Part shown: piece by piece, positions 24,245 to 36,361 of the stretch
How positions within the stretch are numbered: the first letter of the stretch is position 1
How the letters are laid out: each line of letters starts with the position of its first letter
NCBI GenBank assembly: GCA_002914805.1
Contig: JXTB01000124.1
Span: 4,127-68,126, forward strand
DNA from: Parasponia andersonii
Taxonomy: Eukaryota; Streptophyta; Magnoliopsida; Rosales; Cannabaceae
Direction of reading: 5' to 3'
Length of the DNA stretch: 64,000 bases
The notes under the pieces: generated by a model
Databases searched by the model: none
What the model saw: only the letters and a program-made list of their open reading frames with translations
What the model was told of the DNA's origin: nothing
Made by a program: the position numbers and the translations under genes

Positions 24245-24350
24245 TCTCTTTTAGATTTTTTTTTTTGATATTAATGATGATTTCTATTCTTAGTTTTTAG
24301 ATTTTTATTTTTTGATATTAATGATGATTTCTATTCTTAGTTTTGATGAC
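24245..24350 (+). repeat. About 50-bp tandem duplication in T-rich DNA
   Basis: A unit containing GATATTAATGATGATTTC occurs twice in a row. A shortened related unit follows near 24365-24420. Confidence 0.7.
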
Positions 24351-26600
24351 CTGTACATTTATATTTATGATTATTTCTATTCTAGATTTTGATGACCTAT
24401 ACATTTTTATTTATGATTTATGATCTGTTTAAACAAATCAAATCCATTTAATGATATTATGATATTTTTATATTATTGAAATTCAGAAAAAAAAAAACGG
24501 TTAAAAAAAAAGAAATCACAATAAAGAAATTAGGATATTTTCCTTTTATACATTTTAAAAGCTTTTTCTATAGGTTAATATATCATATTACTTTTGTTCA
24601 CTTTTTGTTTATTTCAAATTTTCATGCTGCATAAGTTTATGTATTTATTTTTTCCTTTATAGTTTCTTTTTATTACGTGTTCCATTTAGATATGGCCATT
24701 TGTTTGTGTTTGTGTTTAATAATTTATATATTTTTTTAACTCTTGTTTGCTTATATATATACTGTAGGTATTTGACACAGTTTCTGTATCCTGCTCATTT
24801 CTATTTTTCGTTCTTACTTAAAACTCACTGAGTTTATTGCTATCTTCTTTGATTATATTTATTATACTTTTATCCTATTTGGTACTATTTATATAATTTA
24901 TGGCTTACTAAAGTGGTTTCAAGGGCTGTTTCTCAGAGTAATTCAAGTATTATAATTTTTTGCTATCTTTTGTGATTTTTATTTCTTTTTTTCATCTGAA
25001 GTTATAACTATATGTTGTTTTGTTATTCATTAATATCTATCTTATGCTCTGTTTTGCATACTATTAGAACATTTACTCCTTTGTTGTTACATTAAATGTT
25101 ATGTATTATTGATGTGTTTTATTAAATGCTGTTAGTTTCTGTGTTCTGTTTGTATATTGTTAGAACATTTACTTATTTATTGTTGTATTAAATATTATAT
25201 ATTATTCATGTTGATTTATTTTATTAACTACTGTTGATTGCAGATTTGTTTATCTTTTGTTATGTCATTAGTTAATATGCACTATTTGTTTTACTTTTCC
25301 TTTGTCAGAATCTTTATTTCTTTATTTTTGTATAAAATACTATAGAGTACTTCCACAATTCTTTTAATCTTTCTATATTTGGTCTCTTTTTTCCTTTTGT
25401 CTTCTCAGTAAGTCTTCTAACTAAGCCTTTGTGCCTATCAATTTTTATATTTATTAATTGTGTCTGATATCCTGTTAAACGCTTTAGTTCAGCCTTCTAT
25501 TTCCCTCCTCCCCTCCACTTTCGGTTTCTCTTTCTAAGGTCTGTTTAAATCATTTTTCATTATTTTTTAAGATCCCCTATATGATTAAGTCTTTTTATCT
25601 CCTATTTCTTATTTTTATTAATTGTTTCTGGTTTCTCTTAAATGTTTTCATTCAGTCTTGTTTTTTGTTTTTTTCTTTTCTTCTTCCATTTCAGTTTTGT
25701 TCAAATCCTTTTTTATTATCTTTTACAATGATGATTATTTTTATTTATTTATCCTACAGAGTAATATATTAACTGACCAAAAATTGTTGTGTATATTGAT
25801 TCCGCTTTTCTGTTTTCAAAAAAAAAAATTTAAAGTTTTAAAAACAAATTTTTAATATCAAGCTATTTTTCTTCTTGCTAAGTTCTAATTTTATATATTT
25901 CATTTTTAAGCATTTTTTACCAATCTCCTTGAAAATTGTTTTCTTTTTTAAATTAATTTTATACACATGATACTTTTGGCCTAATTCTTCATGTGTTCTC
26001 AAATTGTTTTCTCTTTTTTTTTTTCTCCCTTCTTATATTTTTATTTATATTTTTATACATAAATTTTAATTTCATATGTTTCTATTTTAAATGCTTTTTC
26101 CCGAATTCTTTTTATAAAATATTTTTCTTTTTATTTCTAATTTTATACACCTGGTAGTTTTTGGGTAATTCTCTATTATACTCTTGTTATTTTTTTTTTT
26201 TCCTATTCTTAGTTCATGCTCAATTTTTATTATGTCTCTAACCTGCTAGATCCCGCAATTGATGCTTTAGTCTAAACACCCTTCTCTTATTTTTAAAGTT
26301 TAAATTTGATATTGCAAATTTGCTTTTCAGAAATTATTGTTATATGTTCCATTGATGAACAAGAAGCAAGATAATTGGGGTTTCTAATTGAAATATGATG
26401 GGGTGTGATTTGGTAAGAGTGAATTTCAAAAGTTAATTAAAAGGGTATTTAATTCTCTATTTTAATCTTTTCAATTAAGGATAAATATTTAATAAAAATT
26501 TATGAGAAAAAGATTGCCTTTATACCACTTGGGTGTAAATATAGCCACCTTTAATTAATTATTTATTTACAAAAATATCCTCTTATGAATTAACATGAAT

Positions 26601-26708
26601 ATCCTAATATAGTATTAAATACTTAAAATTATTATCCTAACACATCCCCCAAATATCCTAATATAGTATTAAATACTTAAAATTATTATCCTAACACATC
26701 CCCCAACT
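26601..26708 (+). repeat. 54-bp tandem duplication
   Basis: The 54-bp unit starting ATCCTAATATAGTATTAAAT is repeated exactly except for the last base or two. It lies just outside the Mutator-like element. Confidence 0.92.
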
Positions 26709-27289
26709 ACATACAATAATCGTATGATATTTTGCTCATTTAAAAAAAAATTAAAATTTAATATTTTCCTTTTAAAGTTCTTCTTTTTTGTGAACTAACG
26801 GTTAATGTTTTGTTTATTTTTCAGAAAAGGAGTGGAAACCAATCGTTTTGCAACTCTTTCTTATAAATATTTTTTTCCTTGGGTTTGAGAATCAATTGTG
26901 TTTTTTTCTTATAAGTTTTTCTTTTCTTATTGATTGGAACCAGCTGTGTTATTTTTTATTTGGGTGGAGGAAACACCGTTGAGGAAACTTTTTTTTTTAA
27001 TTTTGTATTTAGGAACCAACAAGTTGTATAGTTATAAGGCAAAAAAAAATCATTAGTTTTCTCAATTTATACTATTGTTGTAATTTCTAAAAGGAGAAAA
27101 AAAATCTAAAACATAATTTATTGTAAGGTATTAGAGGATGGAAAAGGAAATATACAGAGAATATTTAACAAGGGATATTTTTGTACATAACATAAATTTA
27201 TAAAGTGTGTAAAAAGAAATTTCAAAATATTAGAAGAGTGTGTTTAAAAAAGGGGTAGGGAGAGAAAAAAAGTGGGTGGCAATCGGAAT

Positions 27290-28345
27290 CGAGATAGGCC
27301 CATTCTTATTCATTAATGTGAAAATTTTTATTCATTAATGTGAAAATTTAAGAACCTCAGAATACTATATAAGGATGTCCATAGCAATGAGAAAAGGGGG
27401 AGTCTAGAGAGAGGCAAAGAGAGATTAAAATAAAAAGAGTAATTGGAGGCTAAATTGGAAGAGGAGACTTGCAACTGTTCTCAATCACTCACAAACCTGC
27501 TCAACTCTCGTTTGTCTAGTTTTTATTTTCAATTTTTAATTATGTTGTAGATTTTTATTTTTGGTTTTGACATTTTAATTATGAACTAGATTTTTGTTTT
27601 TAGGATATCAATGGATCCTAATCATGATTCTTAATTTTTCTTAGTTAATTTTTAATTCCAATTATTTTGCATTACCAAGTGTTTATTCTATTTATGCTTA
27701 ATACTTTTAATTGCATTGGCCACTCAATTAATAGATTAGGAATTTTTAGACTGAATTAGAAGAGGAGGTTTAGAATATGTCTATGAATAGAATAACATAA
27801 ATTGTATGAGATAGGAATATATTTATAGATTTATGCAATTTTAATAGAAATCATAGAACTTATTGAATCTTTTACTTAATTCAATTTGTGTAGGAATATA
27901 GTAACTTATTAAGTGAAGATATTATTGCTAAGTCTTGGAATAGAGATTAGTTATATATGTTAGGATTTTCTAATTGGCACTTAGAGAAATTAATTGGATT
28001 AGGAAGAAATGATAAAAAATTAAGAGGTTTGGAAAGCTAAAATTGGTGTCCTAGATTATTTCACATTGTTATTTTTCTCTACTTTATTTTCCTGATAATA
28101 TATTTGATTTAGTATTTTGCTTTTATCTTAACTTTATTTTTATCTTTAGTATTTTCATTTTAAATTCTTTATTTTTTTTAATTTCAGGTGATTAGATAAA
28201 ATTAGGATTAATCCAATTTTAATTAATTAGTAGAGAAATTTTAGTTAATTAACCTCTATGGAAATGATACTTTTACTCATTATTATGTTACTTGATTTTG
28301 TAATTTCGTGCACTAGAGAATTTTTTACAACACAAGTTTATTTAC
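27290..28345 (+). repeat. Probable solo LTR, family B, copy 1
   Basis: A TATATAAGG box lies near 27367, and a transcribed-like purine-rich leader follows. The right end (GGAAATGATACTTTTACTC near 28260) is typical of the 3' ends of plant Ty3-gypsy LTRs. Its layout parallels 47500-48700. No primer site or internal region follows, hence a solo LTR. Ends are approximate. A 22-bp duplication lies at 27307-27350. Confidence 0.4.
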
Positions 28346-29860
28346 TCATCTATTCCCTTGTCTGCAATGCAAGACTACTATGAACTACAACTCAGTACTT
28401 AAAGTAATAATGCATGTAATGTTGATCAATGAACTGTACTCATGTGCATGATCATGCGCTTTTAAATCTTCTCTTATAAAAGTACTTCTCTGTGCATGTT
28501 CAGTTTGCCATTGCCTGCAAGGCTTCTTGAACATAACATACTATATCCCAAAGGCTCTTCTTCGGCTAGCAACACTAAAGAAGGGATCATTATTCATACC
28601 TTACTATCACGTTGCCCTGTCGAGTTCAAGAATTAAGGTGTGCCCTCTTTGCAGTGTTATCATAATCTCGTAGGTGGAGGAGATTTGGTATGGCTCTCTG
28701 TTTATCCTTACTTTGTTATAACCACGTAGTTCAAGCTTAAGATGTAAAGCGGTCCTCACCAACTTAACTTAACTTGTGACAAGGTTTTCTTGTACCCCTT
28801 TGGTAGGGTGGTGCCTCGTAGGTCGGGATGCCACAAGCTAACTCTAGGCCTCCGTCAAACTTACTTTCCCGCCTTTCCAAAATAGTGGCACAAAAACTCC
28901 TAAACTTTTTATACTGTAAAAACTTCCTTTGGCTTCTCATAGCTCTGCACAAAAACTTGTAAAGATATTTCATAAAGTATCTTTCATCATGTATATCTCT
29001 AGAAAATATGCACGGCCTCGTAACTTTAAAAATATGCCATAATATTTCTTTATATGTTATGAACGTATGCTAATTATGAAATGCCAATGTCATGTCCACG
29101 TCTTACTTGCACAACTTAACTTAAAATGCAAAACATCAACATATCACAACTTACACATAACAATTATTTTATGTGTTGCAGTTAACTATTTTATTTATCT
29201 CGTTTTTTAAGTCTTTTTTACATTTTTACTCGTGACATACTCTTTACTTAAAGTACAATTAATGTGTGCAAAGTATAATTGACGTGTCCTTATTATTTAA
29301 AAAATGACAACTTCTACTTATTAGTATGTTTGTGAAGCTATAAAAGATCACCGTCTTAACTTTTCATGAAAATACAATAATCCATATTTTTTTGTAAAAA
29401 TGTTAACCGAAAACACTATGGTTAATTAATATGTAAATATGTGGCAAGTTGACTTTCATGGTCCTATAAAATATAAAAATCCGAGCATTAACTAGCATAA
29501 ACATTTAATACCTCAACGTATAAGTACAGGTACCACTTTCAATGCCATGCCCAAAATTCAAAATCATTAGCTTAATGATTAACGTCTAATTGTGTATATT
29601 TATTATGAGATTAGATCATCATTATACACTTAGAGTTTCATTAAATTCCCTAATTTAAAGCACTTTTGTAGACATAGACATAAAAGTAAGAATTACCTCT
29701 AATTTGTGCTAAATATTCGTTTCTGCACAGGTTTCGTAAAATAGGTACATATTCTAAACTACATGTAATTTTAATCCAATTCTTGAACTCATGGATTTTT
29801 TACTCAATTACTCATTAAACCCAATTTACAAGATCTGCCCAGATTATTTCTAAATGGGTC
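28346..29860. other. Intergenic DNA with unclassified repeat-like stretch
   Basis: 28560-28980 is less AT-rich and resembles LTR-derived sequence in texture but matches no other part of the window. The 69-residue minus-strand frame in it (28764-28973) has no recognisable domain. The rest is AT-rich without genes. Confidence 0.4.
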
Positions 29861-31050
29861 TCAAATGGATAACATTGTGATTTAGACTGCACTCACGTTC
29901 AGCCCGACACTCTTTATTATTTGGCCCATTTTGACTTCATTACAATCTCAAATGGAGTGATTCTTGATGCTATGGACACGTACACAAAACTATCTAGATG
30001 ATTTTTTCTTTGAGAAAATTAAAAAAAAAAACCGAAATCTGGATAAAAATTTCGGATCTTTCCATATGATAAGATCAGCAACCAATATTAACTTAGCAGA
30101 ACCTATCTTCACTAATTTTGCTATAAGTCAAGAAATACATCTCTAATGGATGCAATTTTGGTGGCATACGACTTGTAACAGATAAGGTTCAAGTTTTCTT
30201 CTTTGATCAAGACATTTTTCATCCAAATAGGTTCAAGTTTTCTTCTTTGATCAAGACATTTTTCATCCAAATTCATGAAGTTTCAGATACATTTTTGGGA
30301 GAGTCTGAGTCTGTCAAAACAAGTTGCCAATTTGCTCTTATCTTTAGTCTACAAATTTTGACTTTATATCTCTAAATTTTCCTATAAATAGATGCTTAAG
30401 CTAGGCTTAAGAGGCATCTTGGTTTGAGAACAAGATCAGTCTCTTTTATTCTCCTCTTGTTATTCATGTTATTTTAATCTTGCTTTGCCTTCAAAATAAT
30501 AAGAATTTTGTGTTTAAAGTTATGTTCATATTGTGTTCATGCTTGTTATTCTTCTTCATCATGTTTACTTAATCTTGTATGTTACTAAAATGAAAAGGTG
30601 AACCTCTTGGGAGAAAGATAGGTGTAATCCAAACTCTAGGTGGACTTCATTGTTTATATCTTTTAATCACTGTTATGTATGTACTACTTAATTTTCTTAA
30701 TCAATCATAGTACCCTCCTTGTTAAGTGGTAAGTCTTGCTTCATTTTAGTTAACCATTGGCACAAAAAATACTTAATTCCTTTTGTACCAGTTGTGCTAG
30801 GAAGGGATTTTGATTTGTTGTGGATATAAGGTGGCACCATAAATGCTTGACCACATTTACAAGTGTTGGCGTTATCAAAAAAAGACAATTAAGAAAACTA
30901 ATCTAATCACATATATAATTAATAATGGACCTTTAATGATTAATCTTCCGATTGGAACCTCCGTTGTGTGTGGATTCTAATTGAGTGACATAAGAGCTTA
31001 GGTTATACTTATTTGATATACCTAAGAGTGGATCCCCTAATCTTAGCAAT
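29861..31050 (+). repeat. LTR-like region with promoter
   Basis: A strong TATA motif CCTATAAATAGATGC near 30383 is followed by a leader-like stretch with GAGAACAAGATC. This fits the U3-R arrangement of an LTR. No second LTR, primer site or coding domain is present. Boundaries and family are unresolved. Confidence 0.3.
30185..30272 (+). repeat. 44-bp tandem duplication
   Basis: The unit starting AGGTTCAAGTTTTCTTC occurs twice in a row without differences. Confidence 0.93.
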
Positions 31051-31229
31051 TGTTTAATTCTGTAACTTCATATCGTTATATATTTCAGTCACTTTGTTCA
31101 TATTGTCACAATCATCCTACAATATACTTTTTATTCTTGCAATATATGTGTTATGGTCTTGTATTATTCACTAACCTTCATGTGGATTGATCTCGGTCTC
31201 ACTGAGTTATTTATTACTTTGATACTCCT

Positions 31230-31960
31230 GCACTTGGGAAAAGACTTCATTAATTTGAATCAGTCACTCGATATTGCCTATTGGCCCATACTTAAATATG
31301 TCGTATTATGTCGTGCTTCGTGTTGTACCATGTCAACCCATATACTTAGATATGCTAGTTAATTTAGTCCAAAATTGGCTCATTTAATTTGTATAATTTA
31401 CTTAATTTCAGCATTCTATAACCTTTTTTTTATTCAAATCATTCATATATACAAAAAAAAAAATTGATGGAATAAATTAAAGACAAAATGTTTAAGCAGC
31501 AAAGAAGATCAAAAAAAAAATTGGTCTATTTAATTGGAAAATATTTACTTAATTTTAGCATTTTATAATTTTTTTTTTCTAAATCAGTCATATGTATATG
31601 AAAAATAAAAATTGACATAATAATTAAAAATAAATTATTTTTACACCAAAGAAGAACAAAAAATAATTGTGAAATATTACAAACCATAATTGATTATAAA
31701 TTATCTCTCAATTAGGTTGACATTTGTATATTGAAAAAGTAACTTAAAATAATACATGTAACGTGCTAATGGGCAGTGTCGTATTATGCCTATAAACGTG
31801 TTGTGTCATGCTCAGCCTGTCATACTTAAATTATGATTCCAGCACAACCTACTTAATTGGACCGTATCTAGTATAACCCACATTTTAGTGTGTTGTGTTA
31901 TGCTTAAATTATATTATGCCGCACTAATGGGCTAGACCGACCTAACCCAATCCTCTTAAT
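31230..31960. repeat. Degenerate inverted-repeat element rich in CGTGCTAATGGGC-type words
   Basis: 31260-31350 holds TATGTCGTATTATGTCGTGC-like words. 31755-31960 holds related words partly in the opposite orientation (TGTCGTATTATGCC, CACTAATGGGC). Similar words occur in dispersed hAT-like plant repeats. The ends and target duplication cannot be fixed. Confidence 0.3.
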
Positions 31961-33292
31961 AACTCTACTTTCATTTAATTAAGATCCAACCAACATTAAT
32001 TCATGTTCACCATGAACTAAAAAATATTATAATTACTCTATAAATTGTAATCTCGTACAAAGTTTACTCAATTAATAGATAGAGCAACTATGGATAATAT
32101 TAGTTTTCTTATATATGCACGTATATTTATAGAAACAATTAATTCTACATATGATATATAATGCATGGGGAAACCAGGTGAAATGCACCTGTTTTAAAAA
32201 AAATAATATAAAAAGTATAACTTAACTAATGACCTCTACTTATTACAAAGAATGGAAAATAATTTACATACCCTGGAAGCCAAATTCTTAACCTAGTATC
32301 CAATCCCCACCCCATTCCACCCACTGAGTTTTAGAAAATACATCTCTCTTAATAGTAATTAGATGAAATACACCCCTTAAAAAAATAAAGATATAAAAAG
32401 ACATATACTGTTAAGTCGGTAGCACTAGATAAAGTGTCTAAGAGCTTAATAAAGAAAAAAAAATACATTTAAGTATTTTGCGCTAGACAGAGTATCAAGA
32501 ATGCTAGACATGATGTTGAGCAATGCTAAATAGGATGTCTAGCAATTCGAAAGAAATATAATATTATATATATATATATATTTAAGTTTTGCACTGAAAA
32601 ATAGTGTGAAAAGGCGTTAAACAAAGTGTCTAGGAACTCGACCCTTTTATCTAGTCAAAATAGAAACTTTTGATGAGATAAATGCTAAAAATATTTTTGT
32701 ATTTAAAATAATTTAAAATTTAAAATGTTGTCTTATTAAAAAATTATTAAGAGATATGTATTTCCTAAAATATCCTATAATAAAAGTGTCTTTTACAAAT
32801 AACGCATGTGCTACAGCAAAACTTCGAAAACGTATGCCTTAAGGACAAATTAATTACAACACATGAGAAACATGACAAATTCAAATTGGTTTATAACTTT
32901 ACTCACCCTACTTCATAAAACAAGTCTACAACACCCAGGGAACGATAGGCACACAAATTTACTATTATAGTTAGACTTTTGACTTCTTATAAAGACCAAA
33001 GTAAGCAAATAAACAAAGACACAAATATACTATAGCCACAAAACTATATTTCTTTTTTAACAATCGTATATCAAGGTTTCATTTGGTAAGCATGATATAA
33101 TACGATGGATGATGGGGTTGGACTATTTTGAAGAATTAGATTAGATAGAATATGATAAAATAGGGTTAAATAGGATTATAATTCATTTTTATTTCATGTT
33201 TGATGTGCTATTTATTGTTACAATAGGATTAGCACCTACATTTCATAGTTTTAACTAAATAACAATTTTAAGGTTTGATTAATCAGAAAAAT

Positions 33293-33375
33293 ATCACTTT
33301 TAAAAGTTAATTAAGAAAAATACCTTTTAAAAGTTAATTAAGAAAGATACCTTTTAAAAGTCAATTTTATAAAAA
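33293..33375 (+). repeat. 27-bp tandem repeat, three diverging copies
   Basis: Units on TACCTTTTAAAAGTTAATTA are spaced 27 bp apart. More diverged copies of the same AAAATACCATTTT theme continue to about 33640. Confidence 0.75.
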
Positions 33376-34631
33376 TATCATTTTTAGTAATATATTTGCC
33401 AAAAATACCTCTTTTTTTTTTAAAAAACAAATTCAAAAATATTTTGAAAAAACACCACTTTTAGAACTTAATTTTGGAGAAAATATCATTTTTTATTTTC
33501 AAAATACCACTTCTAAAAAATTTTGAAAAATACAAATTCTGGTTTTATCACTTTCAAAAATACTACTTGAAAAGTTTAATTTCGAAAGTACCATTTTTTA
33601 CACTTCAAAAATATGCCATTATTTTTAATCAAATTCATAATACCTCCCAACCCCAAATTCTTAAGAGGATAAGATTATTCCATTCTAAAGGTATTATTTT
33701 TGAAGTAAATTATTTTAATTCAATCAAAATTTTCTCATATACATGTATTAAACATAAGATTAATTCAATCAAATCTAATCTCACTCTCCGTTCTAACCAA
33801 ATATGACTCCAGACAATGAAACAATAACAAGGGATTTGGTGATTTATGTTCAACATGCATGCTTTACAGCTGTATAGTGGGTAGAGTAACTTGGTTCGGC
33901 ACTTGCGATTATTACAATTCAATGGAATTCCATATAATTTCATGATAATAGTTAGTTGAGTGTTCCCTGTTAGTGAAATAAAGAAAGAGCCCTTAAATAG
34001 AACTGAATACAAAATAGATGTTCTTTGGTGCTGACCTAGCCAAAGTCAGCAATTACTTTTTTTATTTTTTTATTTTATTTTTTAGGAAAAAGCAGAAGAT
34101 TGAGATAAGGAAGAAGACTGATGTCGTTCCCTAGAAGTTCAAGACAAAACTAGTCTTTTTAAATTATGACCTGGATTTTCAAGAAGCTTGTCGACAAGGA
34201 AAGTAGTTAGCTTTCCTTTTCTTTTTTTTTTTTTAATCCTACGGATAATATAAAAAAAATCTATTAATCAGTTTTTGACTTAACATTAACCCATTAGCAT
34301 AAAACTCAAGCAAAACTAAAACACGGACAAGATTATTACTAGTAGTAGGTAAAGAGAATCAAATCAGACTTATTTAAAAATGAGTGAATAATTATCATAT
34401 ATTTGTATATATATATATATATATATATATAGACATCACCAAAACGATGGCTACTATCTTTTCAAACAAAAAAAACACGATGTCTACTATAGGCATGTTA
34501 AAAAAATATTTTAAATTATTAATCAAATAAAATAATGAAATATCTAGTAAAAAGAAAACATGTACCACATTATAGAATAATCATTATAATCATTTCTAAT
34601 TTAATTTGGCTTATCAAATGTTCCTAATCAA

Positions 34632-34748
34632 ATTATGCAATATATCAAATAATAAAAAGTGAATAATTAAATTATGCAATATATCAAATAATAAAAAGTG
34701 AATAATTAAATTATGCAATATATCAAATAATAAAAAGTGAATAATTAA
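34632..34748. repeat. 39-bp tandem repeat, three copies
   Basis: A 39-bp unit beginning ATTATGCAATATATC is present three times without visible differences. Because 39 is divisible by three, the minus strand reads as a repeated 13-residue unit, which explains the 72-codon frame there. It is not evidence of a gene. Confidence 0.93.
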
Positions 34749-34900
34749 CTCCGTATGCATCAAATTTGTACCAATAAATTTGTCCCGAGTTGACTTAGAA
34801 AGGTTAACAATCATAATATACAAATAACACAAGTACTATAAATAATGATATGTACATATTCAAGACTAATATTAAATATGATTTAATCATGCTATTATTT

Positions 34901-35692
34901 CTAACTATGCGTGAAACTCAGTGTTTTTTACACCCACTACGAAATTCACGTTAATTGAGGTGTATAACCCACTACAAAATCTATATATGGTAATCACATT
35001 TCTATTAGCTGTAGTATGAAGAACCACAAGTACATGCCATATAATATTGCTAGTATTGCTCCATAATGTGATAATATAATTAGAACATCAAAACTTTAAA
35101 ATGGTGTGGTCCTAGTTTGAGATAACATGCCCTTAAAATTAATTAATATAATTTTTTTTGAACACATTTAATATAATATAAGTTTTTGGCGCAAAAATAA
35201 TTTGCTCTACTCCGAAGCATTAATCTTTTACCTGCGGGAGATTTTTGACATTTCCCCTGTTTTCTTTATCTTCCAAGTTCTCCCACACTCTACTCTTCTT
35301 TATGTTATATATGTGAGTCAGTTTTACTTTTTGAATTCCCATGGGAGTTCTTGATTTCTATTTCAGGTCTTCTTAGTGGAAAATGTTGTACAGAGCCAAC
35401 TACACCAGAACTAATTTCCACACAAGACTTTTTAATTCGTAGAAATGCCGAATGATAAAGTTCCTGACTTGTTGACATCATTTTGGCTTGAACAAACAAA
35501 AGTATCATTATTGTGTTGGTTGCAAGGAAACTCTCAATACACCAATTATGAAAACGAAAGTTTTCAACTTATTGTAAAATTGTCAAAGAGAAAATTAATT
35601 ATAAACACCAAGATCTTCAGCCACCTACTAAACTGCCAGTACCATAATAGTATATCTTCAATTAAGCCTTGCTTAAAAACTCTCGAGCAGCC
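34901..35692 (+). promoter_or_regulatory. Proximal upstream region of the germin-like gene at 35693
   Basis: Blocks match the other two units: TATATGGTAATCACATTTC near 34985 with 37970, the CTCC-rich stretch near 35210-35310 with 8530-8600, and the leader from 35600 onward with 39170-39266. The TATA element reads TATAAACA (35600-35607). Where the other two units have a G-box, this one has CACACA (35419-35424). Confidence 0.65.
35600..35607 (+). promoter_or_regulatory. TATA box (TATAAACA) of the germin-like gene at 35693
   Basis: It lies 93 bp before the ATG and aligns with TATAAATA of the sister gene. One base differs. Confidence 0.55.
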
Positions 35693-36361
35693 ATGGTTGG
35701 CCTATCGAGCTCAGCCTATCAACTTCTGTTTTTCGTGCTAGTCTTAGTGTTTACACCTTTCCCTTCCGATTCAGCCGACCCGGATCCTCTACAGGACATC
35801 TGTGTAGCTGATCTTAATGCCACTTTCTCCGTTAATGGCTATCCCTGCAAACCCATCTCAAAAGTAACATCAGAAGACTTCTTCTTTGATGGACTGAGCA
35901 AAGAAGGTAACATAAATGTCAGCGCTGGAGTCCTTGTGGCCGCCGCTGATGTCCAGTCATTTCCTGGACTAAACACTCAGGGGATTTCCATGGCCAGAGC
36001 TGACCTTTCCCTTGGTGGTTTGGTTCCTCCACACACGCATCCTCGCGCGTCGGAGACTGTCGTGGTCATCGAAGGGAAGGTCCTTGTGGGGTTCGTCACA
36101 ACCGCCAATGTTTTCTACTCCAAGGTTTTGACTGCGGGGCAGATGTTTATCATTCCAAGGGGACTAGTTCACTTCCAGCTGAATGTTGGACAAGAAAAGG
36201 CACTTATCTTGGCTTCCTTCAATAGTCAATTGCCCGGGGTGGTCGTGGACGCCACATCTCTCTTTGCCACAAAACCACCAATTCCAAATCAAGTGTTGAC
36301 TAAGGCCTTCCAAGTAGGAGATGATGTTATCAACCTCATAAAATCCAAGTTTGGTGCTTGA
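35693..36361 (+). CDS. GLP: Germin-like protein (secreted cupin), intact
   Basis: A 222-residue intronless gene. The start at 35693 was chosen over the in-frame ATG at 35669 because it aligns with the sister gene and directly begins the signal peptide (hydrophobic residues 10-20, likely cleavage after about residue 28). The mature protein has the germin Cys pair (C37, C52), N-glycosylation sites N42 and N75, and one cupin barrel. Box 1 is [10 protein letters not shown] (metal ligands H114, H116, E121) and box 2 is PRGLVHFQLNVG (H160). Germin-like proteins form Mn-binding oligomers in the cell wall. Some are superoxide dismutases, while true oxalate oxidases are mainly cereal germins, so the activity here is open. 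It is about 87% identical to the protein at 39267. Oddly it reads EGK at 127-129 where the sister reads KGE. It is tandem with the pseudogene and the next copy, all on one strand. An AATAAA lies about 25 bp after the stop. Confidence 0.95.
   Translation: MVGLSSSAYQLLFFVLVLVFTPFPSDSADPDPLQDICVADLNATFSVNGYPCKPISKVTSEDFFFDGLSKEGNINVSAGVLVAAADVQSFPGLNTQGISMARADLSLGGLVPPHTHPRASETVVVIEGKVLVGFVTTANVFYSKVLTAGQMFIIPRGLVHFQLNVGQEKALILASFNSQLPGVVVDATSLFATKPPIPNQVLTKAFQVGDDVINLIKSKFGA

Larger units (their letters stand above)
22360..26549. mobile_element. Non-autonomous Mutator-like element (4.19 kb)
   Basis: The left terminus GGAGAACTATATTTACACC and the right terminus (minus strand GGTGGCTATATTTACACCC) form imperfect terminal inverted repeats of about 35 bp. 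Both continue through AAGTGG-containing sequence. A perfect 9-bp direct repeat TTTAATTAA flanks the element at 22351-22359 and 26550-26558. A 9-bp target duplication is the hallmark of the Mutator superfamily. There is no transposase frame. The interior is strikingly T/C-rich on the plus strand from about 22850 to 26300, so the frames in it are low-complexity. It may carry captured host sequence (23150-23640 is less AT-rich), but no source gene is recognisable. Confidence 0.7.
31961..34900. other. AT-rich intergenic DNA, no gene seen
   Basis: This holds a TA microsatellite near 34406-34432 and several short tandem repeats. The 110-codon frame at 33474-33806 is low-complexity and overlaps a degenerate repeat tract (33270-33640), so I do not call it a gene. 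Confidence 0.5.

Noticed and set aside
33474..33806. 110-codon frame
   Set aside because: It overlaps a degenerate tandem repeat and is made of Lys/Ile/Phe-rich low-complexity sequence, as expected by chance in very AT-rich DNA.
35669..35692. In-frame ATG eight codons upstream of the GLP start
   Set aside because: The extension is absent from the sister gene, and starting there would put charged residues ahead of the signal peptide. The ATG at 35693 aligns exactly with the start at 39267.
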